Shown here piece after piece: positions 61,066 through 64,000 of a stretch of DNA of 64,000 nt. The translations under genes were made by a program, and so were the position numbers. This DNA is from Sisyra terminalis (lineage: Eukaryota > Arthropoda > Insecta > Neuroptera > Sisyridae): assembly GCA_958496175.1 (NCBI GenBank), contig OY292274.1:1116001-1180000 (forward strand), given 5' to 3'. The number at the start of each line of letters is the position of its first letter. The stretch's first letter is position 1. The notes under the pieces are model-generated. The model saw only the letters and a list, made by a program, of their open reading frames with translations, did not search any database and was not told the origin of the DNA.

Positions 61066-62846
61066 TACTAGCTGATCCCCACGACTTCGTCTGCGTAACG
61101 TAGGTGTAGATTATATTTTCTTTTCAAATTCGCTATTTGTAGTGGTATATGACAAATTTTATTTTTCTTATTTCTTTTATGAAAAACATAACCATACTTA
61201 AGAACACTATTTTGTCGACTTGAAAAAGTCACATTTAATAAACTGTTGCAAAGAATAAAATAGTTCTATGTAATAATCAATTAATTTTCTAAAAAAATTT
61301 ATAAATATCTAAAAAGAGTACGTCTATTGCGTATACCTACGGTACGTATACTTACCGTGAACCAAATAATCCCTAAATCAATCAGCATCTATACATAAAT
61401 AAAAAATATCGCCAAGTTCAATATAGTCGGTCTTAATTATGAGTAAAAAGTCGAAAGTTATCAAAAGACTCGTGTCAAAATAACAGAAGTTAAGGATCTA
61501 GATTTTTGAATTTTAGTAAGAATCTCATCTCACTGTTTCGATTCCCGAATGAACCTTTTTCCAAAAACTATTACACTATTGCAATGTACAACACAACTGC
61601 GAAATTGAAATTTGTACAATGGCACAAAACCCAATTCTTCCATAATCAAGTATAATCATTATGTATCTATACCATAAACTTATTATTAAATATTTGAATT
61701 TCAACTATATAATTAAACTATATTGGATAGTCTAAAGTTCACCATACATGCTTTGGCGTATGCCGTTTGTTCTGGAAGACCATTTTAAATTTCTTTTATC
61801 ATTATGGCTTACCGTAAAAATGTCGGTATTTTCTTTTAGTTCGTCGAATTTTAAGGGATACTCACTCACTAATGTAATTATTTCAGATTTTCAGGTTTAC
61901 AATATGTGAAAGCCAATAAACTTCAAGCTCACTTATACATAATAATTTTTTAATACTCACTTTATTTATATAATTTTTTTTACTACTACTGTTAACTGTT
62001 ACTTTTTTCGTTAATATTTCCTTATTGAGCATCCCTAAGGATTTATTTTCAACAATTTTGTAAAAAGATAATAAAAAAAAAGTTTACTGTAAGATTCGAA
62101 CCCACGTCTCTTTTATTGTGAGCATAATAATGTCAGATACGTAAGCCAATGCACTATGAGCGTATAATTTCAATAAGTATTTATTATGTATAAAAACATT
62201 TATATTCCAAAAGGCACGTTTTTGTATTTTAAAAATTTATAGAAATCTATGCATCTATAATATAAAAATCTATTAACATTTTTCATTTTTCAAATAAGTT
62301 ACATTTTTTAACTTGTGATATCTTTCGAATGGAATGTTTGAATAACTTTGAAATTGAATAACTCAAAAAGTTATACAATAGTATTGAAGCAAACTTAAAT
62401 ATGAAGTCATTTATTTTGATAAAAATTAATCCCAAAGTATAAATAGAAGAGCTTTTATAACGGTGGCATTTATATATATTTTTTAAAATGAAAAAAGACT
62501 TATTGTGACATAACTATAATAGTTAGACATATGCTGTCGCTCTATTTTTTGTAAATAATGATATGTTCTGCAAAATCGTACTACATTATTTTGTTCTATA
62601 ACCAATAGTTTTCGCAGCGCACGCGATGTAAGAATGTTTTTTGGTATTTTTTTCAGACCTTGGGTTACATTATTGGAGTTTTAGTATGAATCCCTAACTT
62701 TTTTGAAAATTTAATATAGCCTATGTTCACCGGAAATAGTGTAGCTTGCCAACAGTGAAAGATTTTTTTTCAAATCGGTCAAGTAGTTTCAGAGCCTATT
62801 CAAAGCAAACAAACAATCAAATCTTTCCTCTTTATAATAATAGATA
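61066..62846. mobile_element. Dispersed insect repeat with ACTAGCTGATCCC head and AATCGGTCAAGTAG tail
   Basis: The head TACTAGCTGATCCCCACGAC and the tail CAAATCGGTCAAGTAGTTTC, then AAACAAACAATCAAATCTTT and CCTCTTTATAATAATAGAT, are hallmarks of a repeat that I know from many insect genomes, usually linked to non-LTR elements. The 1.8-kb body shows no intact frame and may include later insertions, including a tRNA-like segment. Inverted flanking blocks lie at about 61018-61060 and 63136-63194. Confidence 0.55.
62089..62166 (-). repeat. tRNA-like segment (SINE head or tRNA relic)
   Basis: Reverse complement contains GACGTGGGTTCGAATCTTAC, a perfect B-box (GGTTCGAATC), and CATAGTGCATTGGCTTACG, a weak A-box. 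The acceptor stem does not pair convincingly, so I do not call a functional tRNA. Confidence 0.5.
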
Positions 62847-62871
62847 ATTTAATATAAAAAAGCATACTATA

Positions 62872-63103
62872 AACATAAATTTGAACAGAAGTTCAAACAA
62901 AAAATATTTGTGACCTATTACCCAGATACGTATTTCGAATGCCAAGCAATCTTACTCAGTGGTCATCAAGTAGTTTGGATCGCTCCGTGACTATTTTGTG
63001 ATGATTCACATAGTGAATCATTCGATTGCTTGGTAATGGAAATATGTATCTGGCCAATACGTTACAAATATTTTTTGTTTGAACTTCTGTTCAAATTTAT
63101 GTT
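62872..63103. repeat. 232-bp hairpin with 80-bp arms
   Basis: The left arm (AAACATAAATTTGAACAGAA ... GCCAAGCAATC) and right arm (GATTGCTTGG ... TTCTGTTCAAATTTATGTT) are close inverse matches about 80 bp long around a 70-bp loop that itself holds a smaller palindrome (GATTCACATAGTGAATC). Likely a MITE. Confidence 0.75.
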
Positions 63104-63474
63104 CATGTTATGATTTTTATATATTATTATAATAAATTATACTACATAAATTGGACCACAATATCTTTTATATATTGTATAAACAGTATAACTATTCAAA
63201 GTCAGCGAAAAAATCTTATTTGATGAATTATATTGTTTTAACACGAATATTTGTGTAACCATAAAATAAATTCTTTAGAATATTTTTAATACTGATATAC
63301 ACTTAATTCTCTTTTTACATGACTTTTTTTGGGAACGTATCTATCGTGTAAAAAGAGAATTGGATTTACAAGATGCACCCATAGTTACAAAGGAATAAAT
63401 TAGTTATTTTTTTTATGAGCAATTAAGTCTATTTTCATGTACCTAAAAGTCTATTTTTCTATATTTAATCTAAA

Positions 63475-63658
63475 TTCTATATTAAATCTAAATTTTTAAT
63501 ACTAATTATTGATGTAAATTAATAAAACCTTTTTTTATTTGTAAAGAATGAATTAAATAATTATATAAGTTACAAAATCATGAGATTGTTTCTTTAAATC
63601 TCTTGTAAATTGTAATTAAAACTTAGGTACCCCGTTCCGCCCCAGGTTCCCCTGCTAT
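63475..63658. mobile_element. MITE family E, copy 2
   Basis: Direct match to 59510-59692, ending GGTACCCCGTTCCGCCCCAG and GTTCCCCT. The left portion present in copy 1 is not seen here. The last 300 bases of the window show nothing else. Confidence 0.65.
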
Positions 63659-64000
63659 TAAATTATGTTTTAGTCTAGTCAAAGCAATATTACTGCTGGA
63701 AACCGAAAAGAATAATAATTAAAAATTTTACTTTCGTAAAAATATCGAGGTACCGTCGTAAATATTCTATCTGTGATGTAGCTTAACTGCCAGGGTGGCC
63801 TCGAAATGCTCCTTACACTTCCTCATCCCTATCATTATAGTTACATAGAGCAATATGCCGCTAGTATTTTAGATACTCATGGTGGACCTTTATATTCGCG
63901 GGCCTTTAAATCCCACTCTACCCTACTACATAAATGGTATAGTTTTTCAAAAAATGAATACAACTGAATAAACGAGTTTATTGAGATTTTCCGTAAATTC

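Overview
This is an AT-rich animal nuclear sequence, almost certainly from an insect: genes are split by short GT-AG introns, every recognisable protein is metazoan, and non-coding DNA is full of small DNA transposons, tRNA-derived SINEs and decayed non-LTR retrotransposons. I cannot name the species. Exon limits below were read by hand from splice sites and reading-frame continuity.

Gene-dense part (1-19.75 kb). Five conserved genes: the 3' portion of a Niemann-Pick C1 family sterol transporter (+, 22 exons in the window, ending at 9442); a four-exon gene on the minus strand (9827-11223) resembling the RPA-binding ATR activator ETAA1; CDIN1/C15orf41, a PD-(D/E)XK nuclease-like gene (+, 11811-12942); the 26S proteasome ATPase Rpt4/PSMC6 (-, 14523-16733); and the Raf serine/threonine kinase (+, 17460-19747). 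ETAA1-like/CDIN1 and Rpt4/Raf are head-to-head pairs with 0.6-0.7 kb shared promoter regions; NPC1/ETAA1-like and CDIN1/Rpt4 are tail-to-tail.

Gene-poor part (19.75-51 kb). No convincing host gene. It holds a 733-bp hAT element with a perfect 8-bp target duplication and a broken transposase tail, non-LTR reverse transcriptase relics, a deleted Tc1-like element, a pogo-like transposase relic, a 1.5-kb foldback with internal repeats, an 822-bp element with 356-bp inverted arms, and many MITEs, several with clean TA or 8-bp target duplications.

Right part (51-64 kb). The first two coding exons (52266-52653 and 56638-56759) of a + strand gene that leaves the window; the second looks like the start of a PH-like domain. 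Its first intron carries a hAT-type MITE split by a 908-bp TA-flanked element. From 56.8 to 64 kb there is probably intron or intergenic DNA with more repeats.

I did not find a convincing new multi-gene system. The most useful leads are the ETAA1-like protein, the 10-bp periodic array upstream of Rpt4, the nested transposon pair and the large inverted-repeat elements.
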